From JANJUO01 sp942492935 (lineage in GTDB: Bacteria; Bacteroidota; Ignavibacteria; Kapaibacteriales; UBA2268): a stretch of 64,000 nt of DNA. The notes under the pieces are model-generated. The model worked only from the letters and a program-made list of their open reading frames with translations. It was not told the origin of the DNA and searched no databases. Position numbers and translations under genes: made by a program. The stretch lies in the NCBI GenBank assembly GCA_942492935.1, contig OW818654.1:2914001-2978000 (forward strand), read 5' to 3'. The first letter of the stretch is position 1. Every line of letters begins with the position of its first letter. Below are positions 19,201-27,509 of this stretch, piece by piece.

Positions 19201-20875
19201 CATAAATCGGATGCTCTAAATCAGCAAAATTTATAAATCCTTTAGATATTATTGTAGAATATTCTTCATCAAAAACGGAAGATTTATAAATATCGATTTC
19301 ATTTTTATTGTTAAATAATTCTTGAAGTGCATAGAGGGAATCAATTTGAAGCAGACCTCCTTTTGTAAGATTGGCTTTTAAATACGCTGAACTAATGGAA
19401 TATTGGTTAAAATTAGATTTTTCAACTTTCAAAACAATATTTGAGTTCATTTTTAACAAATCAGTACCTGATCCATTTGCTACAATTTCGGCATTGATTC
19501 TACTTGAATAATCTGTATTTTTCAATACTTTTGCTAAATCAAAATTTTGTGTTCGAATATTTGCGGTGTAATTTACATCATTTTTAAATCCAACCCCAGC
19601 TACTCCTTTTAATGAACCCAAATCACTTAAAGAATAAAACTTTGAATAAACAGTATCTACAGTTCCATATACAAACATATTTTCAAATTTCATATTTCTA
19701 AATACGGGCAATATTTTTTGCAATTCCATATCTGGTAGTACTTTCAGAATGTCGCTTTTATCAAAAAATGAATTATCGAGGGTTAGTGAATATGCAAAAT
19801 CCTCTGGTTTCAGCATATTTAATACTGCACCATTTACGAATAGTTCTGTCGAACCTGAATTGATAACAAGTTCATTAATATCCATTTTGTTTAATGTACC
19901 TACCCCATTTAATTTCAAATATTGGATATTCTCTATTCTAAATGATAAATCGGTAAAATAATCAATGAATTTTGTTGATTCTAAATCAGAATCAATTTCA
20001 ATATCAAACATTGCATTATCAATAATTTGTTCATTTTCTTCACCAAAAACATTGAAGTTAGTCATTTTTAAATTAGCATCAAGTTCAATATCATCTGTAT
20101 TGATTACTAAATCAGAAACAGAAATAATTTTTTCGTTTAAATTGATATTTCCTTGAAATTTATTTACTTTGAATTTTGAAAAAGTTTCAATGAAACTCAT
20201 ATCATTAATTTTCAAATTAAAATCATTTATACTCGGCTTAATTAATGCCGAAATATTCATATTTAATTTCTTTAAATTTAAATGGTCATAATCAATTAGT
20301 TTAGATGGAGTATGTTTTATTGTTGAATCATACATAATAAAATTTGCATCAATCATCACTAATTTGCTAATATCAAAAATTGTATTCGATTTGGTGGAAT
20401 CGCTTTCAGTAGGTTTGGCAATTAAATCATAATTCCACACGCTATCAACTGAATTTCTTAATAATTTAATATGTGGATTAGTCAGAATTACATTTCTTAC
20501 TAAAACTTTTGAATTGAATAAAGCTTCGTAATCAATCTGAAGGGATAATTCAGGTATATTTGCAAGAGTATCGCCAGCGGTAATAAGTTTTACATTTGAT
20601 AATCTTATACCTTTAGTCAAAGAAAATCTTAAATCTCCAATTTCAACTTTTGCAATTAACTCATTATTGATAATATCAGTTGCAAAATCAAGTACAAATT
20701 TTCTAAAAGTATGAGTTTGAGCTAAAAAGTATAATGAAACAGTAGTTATAAAAATAAATAAAATAATTAAAATAAATATATTTCTCACCCACCGAAAAAT
20801 TTTACCACCCTTTTTCTTTCCAATTTCATTTTCTATTATTACTTTATTTTCAGTTATATTATCCAATTCATCCAC
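16268..20875 (-). CDS. tamB: TamB-like translocation and assembly module protein
   Basis: A 1535-residue AsmA/TamB protein. One N-terminal membrane helix (about residues 27-50) anchors it in the inner membrane, and the rest is a long periplasmic beta-rich groove. The C-terminal DUF490/TamB domain (about 1150-1535) shows AIYLLISGKLKGG and the final NPFWNNFILQGTRAM, with TVDVPMSVFF before it. TamB-like proteins bridge the periplasm and are proposed to carry phospholipid to the outer membrane, working with BamA-family partners. The size is typical for Bacteroidota/Chlorobiota. Its start is 70 bp from the divergent sensor kinase. The mid-region has low similarity to other TamBs, as usual. Family call firm; exact function inferred. 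Confidence 0.9.
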   Translation of the reverse strand: MDELDNITENKVIIENEIGKKKGGKIFRWVRNIFILIILFIFITTVSLYFLAQTHTFRKFVLDFATDIINNELIAKVEIGDLRFSLTKGIRLSNVKLITAGDTLANIPELSLQIDYEALFNSKVLVRNVILTNPHIKLLRNSVDSVWNYDLIAKPTESDSTKSNTIFDISKLVMIDANFIMYDSTIKHTPSKLIDYDHLNLKKLNMNISALIKPSINDFNLKINDMSFIETFSKFKVNKFQGNINLNEKIISVSDLVINTDDIELDANLKMTNFNVFGEENEQIIDNAMFDIEIDSDLESTKFIDYFTDLSFRIENIQYLKLNGVGTLNKMDINELVINSGSTELFVNGAVLNMLKPEDFAYSLTLDNSFFDKSDILKVLPDMELQKILPVFRNMKFENMFVYGTVDTVYSKFYSLSDLGSLKGVAGVGFKNDVNYTANIRTQNFDLAKVLKNTDYSSRINAEIVANGSGTDLLKMNSNIVLKVEKSNFNQYSISSAYLKANLTKGGLLQIDSLYALQELFNNKNEIDIYKSSVFDEEYSTIISKGFINFADLEHPIYDINVELSAVNIARFTHNTGLPRHLSGSISIEGSGFHPDSIQANMVSSFDEILFEDRALFPFEISANFSRIDSINRKVELHSDFVNANLEGKFIFSELISTVTNQGLFISNFIADKINALNPNRNLNDSSFSNKMGDFPFIDGTFRGEIIDFSPVNSLLDSLDLYGKIYFDVLIQTDSSKSLFIIDSLKIDEFNLTQNDLVLKIKNLGFSGNMIMTMVDSLAKFDHFDLKMFKTGSIVFNDVKIDEPQLNLDFDGQLLKMYSKVLLNDNINIFVNGIAEIKSPNIHINLDTVQIKINEKYEWKNKETISFLSTPRGLELKNVSFFRDKFEYFTLTGNFIDNKAENIILKLFDFQIEEAKAFFPETYKKMFETLKGNLGELTINANGELDSPQIKLNARIDSMFFNEYYLDKMFFDLDYSNKNIFGKAKISKNNTDLITIDINKLPIYLGMKDSTDFFVKGEQTDIKVNTEYINAQIAGPFIPNVSNVRGQAKLMLEIFGELPDNGDYKGYVDIKTASFRLDNTNIHYLASGYLSFETGKVNIKELNLLNVKDDNRGSQGKATITGNVELQKSDISYMDLNIKADRLLVLSDASFSAMPDLYGDFVISSEGQHLHFYGTFKEPNLDGDVNVMVGEIKMPLEDYKQKYQTRFKYEFFDDKVRITTEKIEDSTVVPEVILTSRLDEIPAETSIADLMNYNLNIKILGSLAVTMDMGSLGTMYVVIGTRVRNEGFRYIKKRDNPQANIFGELVLKEQSSLKSFKMFNTSGTISFPTGSIDNPTLDIIATYNGILTENNTTKRYEVKMFIKGPKKDPQVRFSYAIDGTEATGDQERINEDAIYLLISGKLKGGQSNISSDLVSESGLSFASGLTSQALTKVLMKFGFIQNADINFKGNAIDEATFKLSGQVAGGVTWTIGGKLSDFNFANNDLTVDVPMSVFFENPFWNNFILQGTRAMNVNTTTTNRNAKLWEVKLKVGGSF

Positions 20876-20931
20876 ACAAAAAAATAATTTTTATTTCAAT
20901 AAATCATAGACGAAAAAGTATCAATTATTAG

Positions 20932-20959
20932 TTGATTAAAAAAAAATGTATTATCTTTG
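20932..20959 (+). promoter_or_regulatory. Bacteroidota-type promoter for the sensor kinase
   Basis: TTG at 20932-20934 and TATCTTTG (TAnnTTTG) at 20952-20959 are 17 bases apart, the sigma pattern known from Bacteroidota. Transcription would begin near 20966. That is past the first ATG of the open frame (20946), so it argues for the second ATG at 20985 as the true start, with a leader of about 20 bases. Confidence 0.55.
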
Positions 20960-20984
20960 TAATTCAAAAAATGTGGGATTGAAA

Positions 20985-22589
20985 ATGACAAAAAAGACAA
21001 CTTTAAGAACAAGGATTATTTTTTGGTATAGCTTAATAGTAGCTATATCGTTAGGTTTTTTTGGATTATATATTTATATTTCGGTTTCGAGTTTATTACA
21101 CGAAAACATTAAAAATTCATTAGTGGAAGTAACTAAATCGTTGTCGTTATTTATTGAAGAAAGTATCATTGAACAACATATTTCAACAAACAATGAAATT
21201 AAACCTGATTCTAATCTTGAAGACCTTCAAACAGACGAAGTGGTAGAGAAAAGAGAATTTCCACACACTGATACTGTGCATTATTCGATTAATTCAAAAG
21301 CTTTTTTGAGCAGACTGAGGGCTTTAATCAGAAACAACCCGTTATTCAACACAAAAAATTATTATATTCAAATAGCAGATACATCAAATAATGTTCTTTG
21401 GAAAACTCGTAACATAAATAGTAATTTACCAATGTTTCCAACGATGCGTCATCGTAAAAGAGTAACAAAAGATTCACTTGAAAATATAACTGGGGATTAC
21501 AATTATCTCCCAAAATATATTTTTAAATCACATATTGATTATAAACCAGGCGATACCGCTTTTGCTACAGTATTAATCAATCACACTCCATCACAGATTT
21601 TTTTGATGAAAACTCAACATGCTCAAATAACAATTGGTTATCATTTAACTGATGTTACTATCGTTTCGGATTTCATTTTGAAAATTTTGTTTATCTCACT
21701 CCCAATAATTTTACTTTTTTCAGCACTCGGTGGATGGTTTTTATCGGCAATATCATTAAAGCCAATTGATAAATTAATTGAAACAGCAAATGGAATTTCC
21801 GTCAAGAATCTCTCTTTAAGACTACCTTACTCTGGAATGGATGATGAAGTTGGTCGTTTAGCAAATACATTGAATCTTATGTTTGAGAGATTAGAAAGTT
21901 CATTCAATCAAATTAGACAATTTACATTTGATGCTTCTCACGAACTTAAAACCCCATTAACAATTTTAAGAGGAGAACTTGAATTATCACTTGTTGCCAA
22001 TAAGTCAGAAAATGATTATCTCAAGACAATTGCATCTGCTTTAGATGAAGTAATCCGTTTATCAAATGTTGTTGAAACGCTGCTTGAATTATCAAGAGCT
22101 GATTTAGGTAGAGTTAAAATGAATTTTTCCAAAAAAAGTTTATCGAAATTAATGATAGATATTGCTGAGGATTGTGAAATTCTGGCTGACCACAAAGATA
22201 TTAAAGTTGATTTTAATATTGAACCAAATATCGAAGCACATATTGATAATGTTAGAATGCACCAAGCAATATTAAACGTAATTGATAACGCTATTAAATA
22301 TACCGATATAGGTGGACATATTTGGCTGGAATTAAGAGCGGATAAAGGTTTTGCAGATATTATTGTTAGGGACACTGGTCATGGAATTCCTGAAAATGAA
22401 CTTCCAAAAATATTTGACAGATTCTATAGAGTTGATAAATCAAGAGCAAGTACAATTGCAGGTTCAGGTTTGGGTTTATCAATTGTAGATTGGATTGTTA
22501 AATCTCATTATGGCAAAATTTATGCCTTTAGCAAAGTTGGAGAAGGTACTGAAATTAGTATTAGAATACCAATAGACCAAGATTATTAA
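20985..22589 (+). CDS. Membrane sensor histidine kinase (orphan)
   Basis: From the chosen start the protein is 534 residues. Order of parts: membrane helix 1 (about residues 12-34), periplasmic sensor region of about 190 residues with no recognisable domain, membrane helix 2 (about 230-255, LFISLPIILLFSALGG), HAMP linker (LKPIDKLIETANGI), HisKA dimerisation helix with the phospho-acceptor His in ASHELKTPL, and HATPase with N box NVIDNAIKY, G1 box DTGHGIPENE, F box IFDRFYRVD and G2 box GSGLGLSIV. It autophosphorylates and passes phosphate to a response regulator. No regulator is encoded next to it, so its partner is elsewhere. The promoter placement supports this start rather than the ATG 39 bases upstream. 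The stimulus is unknown. Confidence 0.93.
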   Translation: MTKKTTLRTRIIFWYSLIVAISLGFFGLYIYISVSSLLHENIKNSLVEVTKSLSLFIEESIIEQHISTNNEIKPDSNLEDLQTDEVVEKREFPHTDTVHYSINSKAFLSRLRALIRNNPLFNTKNYYIQIADTSNNVLWKTRNINSNLPMFPTMRHRKRVTKDSLENITGDYNYLPKYIFKSHIDYKPGDTAFATVLINHTPSQIFLMKTQHAQITIGYHLTDVTIVSDFILKILFISLPIILLFSALGGWFLSAISLKPIDKLIETANGISVKNLSLRLPYSGMDDEVGRLANTLNLMFERLESSFNQIRQFTFDASHELKTPLTILRGELELSLVANKSENDYLKTIASALDEVIRLSNVVETLLELSRADLGRVKMNFSKKSLSKLMIDIAEDCEILADHKDIKVDFNIEPNIEAHIDNVRMHQAILNVIDNAIKYTDIGGHIWLELRADKGFADIIVRDTGHGIPENELPKIFDRFYRVDKSRASTIAGSGLGLSIVDWIVKSHYGKIYAFSKVGEGTEISIRIPIDQDY

Positions 22590-22641
22590 TATACTAAAAA
22601 TAGATGAATTTCGTTAAAATTAAGGTGGTTTGTTTAGAGTT

Positions 22642-22764
22642 ATGATGAATTTCTTTATAGGTATTGAATTGAATAAAGAAATCGAAAATGCAATTGAATC
22701 ATCATTAAACAAAATTTGGGATAATAAAGAGGATGATATTTATGAGCAATTATTGGAAAAATAA
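22642..22764 (+). CDS. Possible small antitoxin-like protein (40 residues)
   Basis: A short frame beginning MMNFFIGIELNKE and ending in KIWDNKEDDIYEQLLEK. The acidic W-D-N-x-E-D-D-hY ending resembles the C-terminal tail of small antitoxins that precede type II toxins in Bacteroidota. Nothing toxin-like follows directly; the VapBC-type pair begins 200 bp downstream. It may be a relic antitoxin or a chance frame. The rest of the 377-bp gap shows nothing recognisable. Confidence 0.3.
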   Translation: MMNFFIGIELNKEIENAIESSLNKIWDNKEDDIYEQLLEK

Positions 22765-22965
22765 ACACTTTGGTTTGGTATTAACACTGAATTTAAATTC
22801 ATATTTAGTTTGCTATCTTTTAGAAGTAAAGATTTGTTTTTTTTAGAATGATGAGATATTAAAATAATTAAACATAAAATACGTATAAAAAAATGATAAA
22901 TAATTGAATGTATAATTATAATTTAAAATTTGAAATAAATTAAATTTAAATTATTGGGTTGAAGA

Positions 22966-23196
22966 ATGAATGTTAGTATGATATACGACAATAAAGGACA
23001 AGCGGAATATGCTGTTGTACCTATTATGATTTGGCAAAAACTAAATGAATATTTAAATAATGAGCATGTTGTTGAAAACAAACAAACTCAAGTTCAATTC
23101 AATCCGAGTGATTTCAAAGGAATACTATGTCAATCAAATCTTGACACTGAATTAGAAATCTCTTTGTTGAGGAAAGAATGGACAAGAGATATTTAA
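22966..23196 (+). CDS. Type II antitoxin of the VapB/Phd kind
   Basis: The 76-residue protein directly precedes a PIN-domain toxin and overlaps it by 19 bp. The N-terminal half (QAEYAVVPIMIWQKLNEYL) follows the Phd/YefM-like pattern in which a short strand reading EYAVhP is followed by a helix. The C-terminal half (FKGILCQSNLDTELEISLLRKEW) has the antitoxin style of an acidic, Leu-rich helix ending in R-x-E-W, likely the toxin-binding part. Antitoxins of this type neutralise the toxin and repress their own operon; the operator was not identified. Identification rests mainly on context and size. Confidence 0.7.
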   Translation: MNVSMIYDNKGQAEYAVVPIMIWQKLNEYLNNEHVVENKQTQVQFNPSDFKGILCQSNLDTELEISLLRKEWTRDI

Positions 23197-23576
23197 TTGA
23201 TACTAATATAATTATCTATTATTTGGATAACAATATTCCATTGGAGCAACTTGATTTCATTGAAACAATTTTCAAAAATTCATTCAAGATTTCTACAATT
23301 ACAAAAATTGAACTTCTTGGTTGGAATAAAATTACAATAGAGGTTAGCAATAAAATTCAAAACTTTTTAAGTTATGCTGAAGTGATTTATATAAACCAAT
23401 CAATAGAACAAAAAACAATTGAAATCAAGCAAAAACATACAATGCAAATTGCAGACTCAATCATAGCCGCAACTTGTTTAGTTGATGATTTGATTTTAAT
23501 TACGAGAAATACTAAAGATTTTGAAACAATTAAAGATTTGCAAATTTTTAATCCGTATGCAAAAAATATTCATTAA
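23178..23576 (+). CDS. Type II toxin, VapC-type PIN-domain ribonuclease
   Basis: This 132-residue PIN domain has all the acidic site residues: LIDTNIIIYYLD at the N-terminus (first Asp), the Glu in TKIELLGW near residue 48, the Asp in IADSIIAAT near residue 95, and the terminal TRNTKDFETI motif (Asp of the fourth position). PIN toxins cut RNA, often a tRNA anticodon loop or rRNA, and stop growth until the antitoxin is restored. The overlapping upstream gene encodes the antitoxin. The base composition matches the neighbours, so recent transfer is not evident. Confidence 0.88.
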   Translation: MDKRYLIDTNIIIYYLDNNIPLEQLDFIETIFKNSFKISTITKIELLGWNKITIEVSNKIQNFLSYAEVIYINQSIEQKTIEIKQKHTMQIADSIIAATCLVDDLILITRNTKDFETIKDLQIFNPYAKNIH

Positions 23577-23620
23577 GGTAAAAATATTTTTTAAATTGCA
23601 TAAGAAATTGTATATGAGCT

Positions 23621-23712
23621 GTTGGTGACTACTCAGCATACTAAGCACAAATTTGTAAATTTTTAATTTTGTAAATAATTCCTTGAAATTCCCATCGGAA
23701 ATTTTAATGAAT
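23621..23712. repeat. Partial copy of repeat families found near 27.2 kb
   Basis: 23621-23654 (TTGGTGACTACTCAGCATAC and on) matches 27176-27208 with about six differences. It is followed about 25 bases later, as at 27.2 kb, by a left end of family A (ATTCCTTGAAATTCCC near 23678). The right end is missing or decayed. The same order of two repeat pieces at both sites suggests they move or were copied together. Confidence 0.5.
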
Positions 23713-23774
23713 ATATTTCATTAAAGTAACATAAAATTTTAAATCGGCTATTTAGTACGAAAATTTGCAATCAA

Positions 23775-23806
23775 TTTGCATACAATCATAAATTAGTATA
23801 AATTTG
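23775..23806 (+). promoter_or_regulatory. Bacteroidota-type promoter for the SDR gene
   Basis: TTTG at 23775-23778 and TAAATTTG (TAnnTTTG) at 23799-23806 with a 20-base spacer, about 58 bases before the SDR start codon. This matches the known -33/-7 pattern of Bacteroidota promoters. Confidence 0.55.
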
Positions 23807-23863
23807 CAGTTTTGTTACTTTACTTTATTATTTTTTATTAAAATTAATTAGAGAGAATTTCTT

Positions 23864-24634
23864 ATGAGATTAGATGGAAAAACAGCATTAATTACCGGTG
23901 CATCTTCAGGTTTTGGTTATGCAATTGCAGAAGAATATGCACGAGAAGGTGCAACACTTATATTAACTGCAAGAAGATTGGAAAAATTGAAAGAATTAGC
24001 TATCTATTTAGAAAAAGAATTCAATATTTCTGTCTATGTAAATCAATTAGATGTTAGAAATTATGAAGATGTTGTCGAGTTCTATAATAATATTCCAGAA
24101 CAGTTCAAGAAAATTGACATCCTTGTAAATAATGCAGGACTTGCAAGGGGCTTTGATACAATTGACCAAGGAAATATTGAAAATTGGGATGAAATGATAG
24201 ATACTAATGTTAAAGGATTATTGTATGTAACTCGTACTGTTTTACCTGATATGGTAGAAAGAAATTCTGGTATGGTAATTAATATCTCTTCAATAGCAGG
24301 AAAGGAATCATATCCTAAAGGAAATGTTTATTGTGCTTCAAAAGCAGCAGCGAAAATTATTTCTCAAAGCATTGCAATTGATTTAAATGGTAAAAATATA
24401 AGAGTTTGCAATATTGACCCAGGTCTTGCTGAAACTGAATTTGCTTTAGTAAGATTTAGAGGCGATGCAGAAAAAGCAAAGAATGTATATAATGGTTTAG
24501 TTCCACTATATGGAAAAGATATTGCTGAAATTGCATTATTTGTTGCGACACGACCAGAGCATGTGATGATTCAGGATATTGTAGTAACACCAACAGCACA
24601 AGCAACTGCGACAATAGTATCAAGAAAAATTTAA
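23864..24634 (+). CDS. Short-chain dehydrogenase (YdfG/3-hydroxy acid dehydrogenase type)
   Basis: A classical SDR of 256 residues. The NAD(P) motif TGASSGFG is near residue 11, and the Arg-Arg in LTARRLEKL after the second strand suggests NADP preference. NNAGLARGF is the structural NAG motif; the catalytic Ser is in ISSIAGKESY, the YxxxK site is YCASK, and NIDPGLAETEF closes the active site. The Gly-Leu-Ala-Arg-Gly and Ser-Ile-Ala-Gly-Lys-Glu-Ser-Tyr wording is that of YdfG-like enzymes (malonic semialdehyde/serine/3-hydroxy acid dehydrogenases). It lies before glyA with an 80-bp gap; linkage to serine metabolism is tempting but unproven. Confidence 0.85.
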   Translation: MRLDGKTALITGASSGFGYAIAEEYAREGATLILTARRLEKLKELAIYLEKEFNISVYVNQLDVRNYEDVVEFYNNIPEQFKKIDILVNNAGLARGFDTIDQGNIENWDEMIDTNVKGLLYVTRTVLPDMVERNSGMVINISSIAGKESYPKGNVYCASKAAAKIISQSIAIDLNGKNIRVCNIDPGLAETEFALVRFRGDAEKAKNVYNGLVPLYGKDIAEIALFVATRPEHVMIQDIVVTPTAQATATIVSRKI

Positions 24635-24717
24635 TTTATTATTGAATATTGATGAATTTTTGATAATTTAGTATGTTTTTTTATTGATTTTTCTAAATAT
24701 AATTTGGATTTATAATT

Positions 24718-26019
24718 ATGTATGATATTTTAAAACAATTTGATTCTGAAGTTTTTGATGCTGTTTCAAATGAATACAAGAGACAAATTGAAAAAATCGA
24801 ATTAATCGCAAGTGAAAATTTTACTTCTCCAGCTGTAATGGATGCTCAAGGTTCTGTTTTAACAAATAAATATGCTGAAGGATATCCGGGTAATCGCTAT
24901 TATGGTGGCTGTGAATGGGTTGATGTTGTTGAAGATTTGGCAAGAGATAGAGTAAAAAAATTATTTGGTGCTGAATATGCCAACGTTCAACCACATAGTG
25001 GAAGCACTGCAAATATGGCGGTATATTTTACATTTATCAATCATGGCGATACTGTGATGGGCTTGAGTTTGGCTCACGGCGGTCACTTGACTCATGGTTC
25101 TCCAGTTAATTTTTCAGGTAAATTTTATAACTTTATCCCTTATGAATTAGACCCCGCTACTGGTAGAATTGATTATGACAAAGCTGCTGAATTAGCTAAA
25201 TTGCACAAACCAAAACTTATTACGGTTGGTGCGTCAGCTTATCCTCGTGATATTGATTTTGCTAAATTCAGAGAAATTGCTGATTCTGTTGGGGCATTTT
25301 TGTTTGCTGATATTGCTCATCCAGCTGGTTTAATTGCAAAAGGAAAACTATCCAATCCAGTTCCATATTGTGATGTAGTTGCAAGTACAACTCATAAAAC
25401 AATGCGTGGACCACGTGGTGGACTAATACTTGTAGGAAAAAATGTTGAAAATAAATGGGGAATTGTTGCTCCTAAATCAGGAAGAGTAAAGAAAGTAGGC
25501 GAAATTATTGATTCTTGGGTAATGCCGGGTGTTCAAGGTGGTCCTTTAATGCATGTAATTGCTGGAAAAGCTGTTGCTTTTGGCGAATGTTTATCAGATG
25601 AATTTGATAGATATACTACTCAAGTTATCAAAAATGCAAATACTCTTGCAACAACACTTGTTTCAAAGGGTTATAATCTTGTTTCAGGTGGAACAGATAA
25701 TCATTTAATGCTTGTGGACTTACGCAACAAAGGTTTAACTGGTAAAGCTGCTCAATTATCTCTTGATGAAGCAGGTATCACTTGTAACAAAAATACAGTA
25801 CCAAATGATGACCAATCTCCATTAGTAACATCAGGCATTCGACTTGGTACAGCAGCAATGACAACACGTGGAATGAAAGAAAATGATATGATTCATATTG
25901 CAGAATTGATTGATACAGTTATTACTAATCATGGAAATGAAAAAGTTTATGCTGAGGTTAAAGAAGAAGTAACAAGATTTACTTCAGTATTTCCATTGCA
26001 TAATAAAATTGAAGCATAA
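24718..26019 (+). CDS. glyA: Serine hydroxymethyltransferase
   Basis: GlyA interconverts serine and glycine with transfer of a one-carbon unit to tetrahydrofolate, the main one-carbon source of the cell. PLP is held by the Lys in STTHKTMRGPRGG near residue 225. Other family sequences are IELIASENFTSPAVM near the start, NKYAEGYPGNRYYGG near residue 50, QPHSGSTANMAVY, and DIAHPAGLI at residues 200-208. The length of 433 residues is normal. The gene is followed by a symmetrical hairpin and a convergent T9SS protein. Confidence 0.97.
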   Translation: MYDILKQFDSEVFDAVSNEYKRQIEKIELIASENFTSPAVMDAQGSVLTNKYAEGYPGNRYYGGCEWVDVVEDLARDRVKKLFGAEYANVQPHSGSTANMAVYFTFINHGDTVMGLSLAHGGHLTHGSPVNFSGKFYNFIPYELDPATGRIDYDKAAELAKLHKPKLITVGASAYPRDIDFAKFREIADSVGAFLFADIAHPAGLIAKGKLSNPVPYCDVVASTTHKTMRGPRGGLILVGKNVENKWGIVAPKSGRVKKVGEIIDSWVMPGVQGGPLMHVIAGKAVAFGECLSDEFDRYTTQVIKNANTLATTLVSKGYNLVSGGTDNHLMLVDLRNKGLTGKAAQLSLDEAGITCNKNTVPNDDQSPLVTSGIRLGTAAMTTRGMKENDMIHIAELIDTVITNHGNEKVYAEVKEEVTRFTSVFPLHNKIEA

Positions 26020-26093
26020 AAAATTTGAATATTTTCTATTTGAAAATATGTTTCCTTGTTTATTGAAGAATGTTCAAGATATTAAATGCCACG

Positions 26094-26116
26094 AACCCCC
26101 TTTATTGAAGGGGGTT
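26094..26116. terminator. G/C hairpin between convergent genes
   Basis: A perfect 9-bp stem (AACCCCCTT/AAGGGGGTT) around a 5-base loop, between the ends of glyA and the convergent T9SS-cargo gene. It stands out in AT-rich DNA, but neither side has a T-run, so it may be a repeat piece (it resembles the CCCCTT/AAGGGG hairpins of the repeats) rather than a strong terminator. Confidence 0.4.
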
Positions 26117-26214
26117 AAGTGGATTAAAAAAACTAAGCATGGAAATTACATAAACAAGATTATAGATATATATTCAGTTCGAATTAATTGTATTGTTAAA
26201 AATATTTCGATTTA

Positions 26215-27099
26215 CTACTTTACTACTTTGATTGGAATAGTTCCCCATCTATTATCTACCTGCATATTAAGCATATAAGTTCCTATTGGCAAACTTTCTA
26301 CATTAATTTTAATTTTACCCGACAAAATACTATCGTAATCAGAAATATATATGATGTTTCCATTTAAATCATATAATTCGATGTTTTGAACATTTACATT
26401 GTTATTGTAATTAATATTGAGATGCTCAACCGCAGGATTTGGATAAACACTAATATTTCCATTTTTGAAGTCATCAATAGAGCCATAATCAGCACAAATG
26501 ACTTGTTTGGTTTCAATTTCAATTCCACAAGCTTGAATTTCTTCACCTTGGATTAATTGTACACCCCAAAAAACCTTTCCTAAATCTAAATATTCATAAA
26601 TTGTATTACGAAACAAACCAATAACTGCAACTTCTGGTTTTGGATATTTATCAACAAATTCTTTGAATTTACCATTTTTCATTAATTCTGAAGCCATTAC
26701 ATCACTATCAATCCAATTTGCATCAGTAATTGGATTAGTCAAATCCAATTCAAAATCTAACATATCACTTTCAGATATATCTAATGCCATTACTCCCATC
26801 AATGATTTAACCACAGCAAATGTTTGAGTCGAATCAGGTTCATTTTTATCGTTAAACATTACAACCCATAATTCTGTTTTGCCACTATTAAAATCAAACA
26901 CAGATGCTATTTTAACAATACCAGCTTCAAACTCTCCATTAACACTGCCCACAAAAAGTAATTGAGGATTAGTATATTTTACATTTTTCAATGCAGTTTC
27001 GTAAGCTTCTTTTGCTTTGAACTTCTCAAATAACTGTGCATGAACATTCACAAAAGCAAATAATGATATTGAAAAAACAAACAGAAATATTTTTTTCAT
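26215..27099 (-). CDS. Secreted protein with T9SS type A sorting domain
   Basis: The 294-residue protein has a signal peptide (residues 1-21), a central region of about 190 residues without recognised domain (it contains a strand-rich GIVKIASVFDF and a paired Cys at QACGIEIETKQVICADYG), and a C-terminal sorting domain from about residue 220 (ISVYPNPAVEHLNI, then IELYDLNGNII, then SLPIGTYMLNM). The sorting domain targets the protein to the type IX secretion system and is removed on export. The gene stands alone between two repeat-rich regions. Confidence 0.88.
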   Translation of the reverse strand: MKKIFLFVFSISLFAFVNVHAQLFEKFKAKEAYETALKNVKYTNPQLLFVGSVNGEFEAGIVKIASVFDFNSGKTELWVVMFNDKNEPDSTQTFAVVKSLMGVMALDISESDMLDFELDLTNPITDANWIDSDVMASELMKNGKFKEFVDKYPKPEVAVIGLFRNTIYEYLDLGKVFWGVQLIQGEEIQACGIEIETKQVICADYGSIDDFKNGNISVYPNPAVEHLNINYNNNVNVQNIELYDLNGNIIYISDYDSILSGKIKINVESLPIGTYMLNMQVDNRWGTIPIKVVK

Positions 27100-27175
27100 A
27101 AAAACTCCATAATAATAAATTAAATATATAAAGTTGTATTAACGAAAATTTTATTGTAATGTTTCATAAACAAAA

Positions 27176-27428
27176 TTGGTGACTTCTCAGCAGACTAACC
27201 ATAAATTTCTATTTTCGTTATTTTATAAGAAATTCCCTTAAGGAATTAATGTTTGTAATAATGACAAATAAAATATGTAAAGTCCTCCCCTTGGGGAGGA
27301 TTTAGGTGGGGTTAACCACATTCAATCCCTATTGGATTGTTGGACTTACGCCAGTTCCTTCCCCTTGGGGAAGGAACTGGCTGGAGTTTAAAATATGTAA
27401 TCCCGAACGGGATTTTTCAAAGAATTTC
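27176..27428. repeat. Family-A composite palindromic repeat with flanking piece
   Basis: 27176-27208 matches 23621-23654. From 27229 to 27428 a full family-A element follows: left end AATTCCCTTAAGGAATTAATG then TTTGTAAT; inner hairpins CCTCCCCTTGGGGAGG (27283-27298), ATTCAATCCCTATTGGATTG, and a perfect 14-bp-arm palindrome CCAGTTCCTTCCCC/GGGGAAGGAACTGG (27351-27380); right end ATATGTAATCCCGAACGGGATTT then TTCAAAGAATT. Nothing coding is seen. Together with the family-B copy it fills most of the 600-bp gap before map. Confidence 0.7.
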
Positions 27429-27509
27429 ATTTTATGATTATTTGCAAAATAGTTCAAAATATACATAATTTTCATTCAAATAACAAATCAATTTGAAAAT
27501 TTCAATTCG

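Noticed and set aside
26009..26278. Plus-strand frame of 89 codons after glyA
   Set aside because: It covers the glyA end, a hairpin and the antisense of the T9SS-cargo sorting domain; composition is not protein-like.
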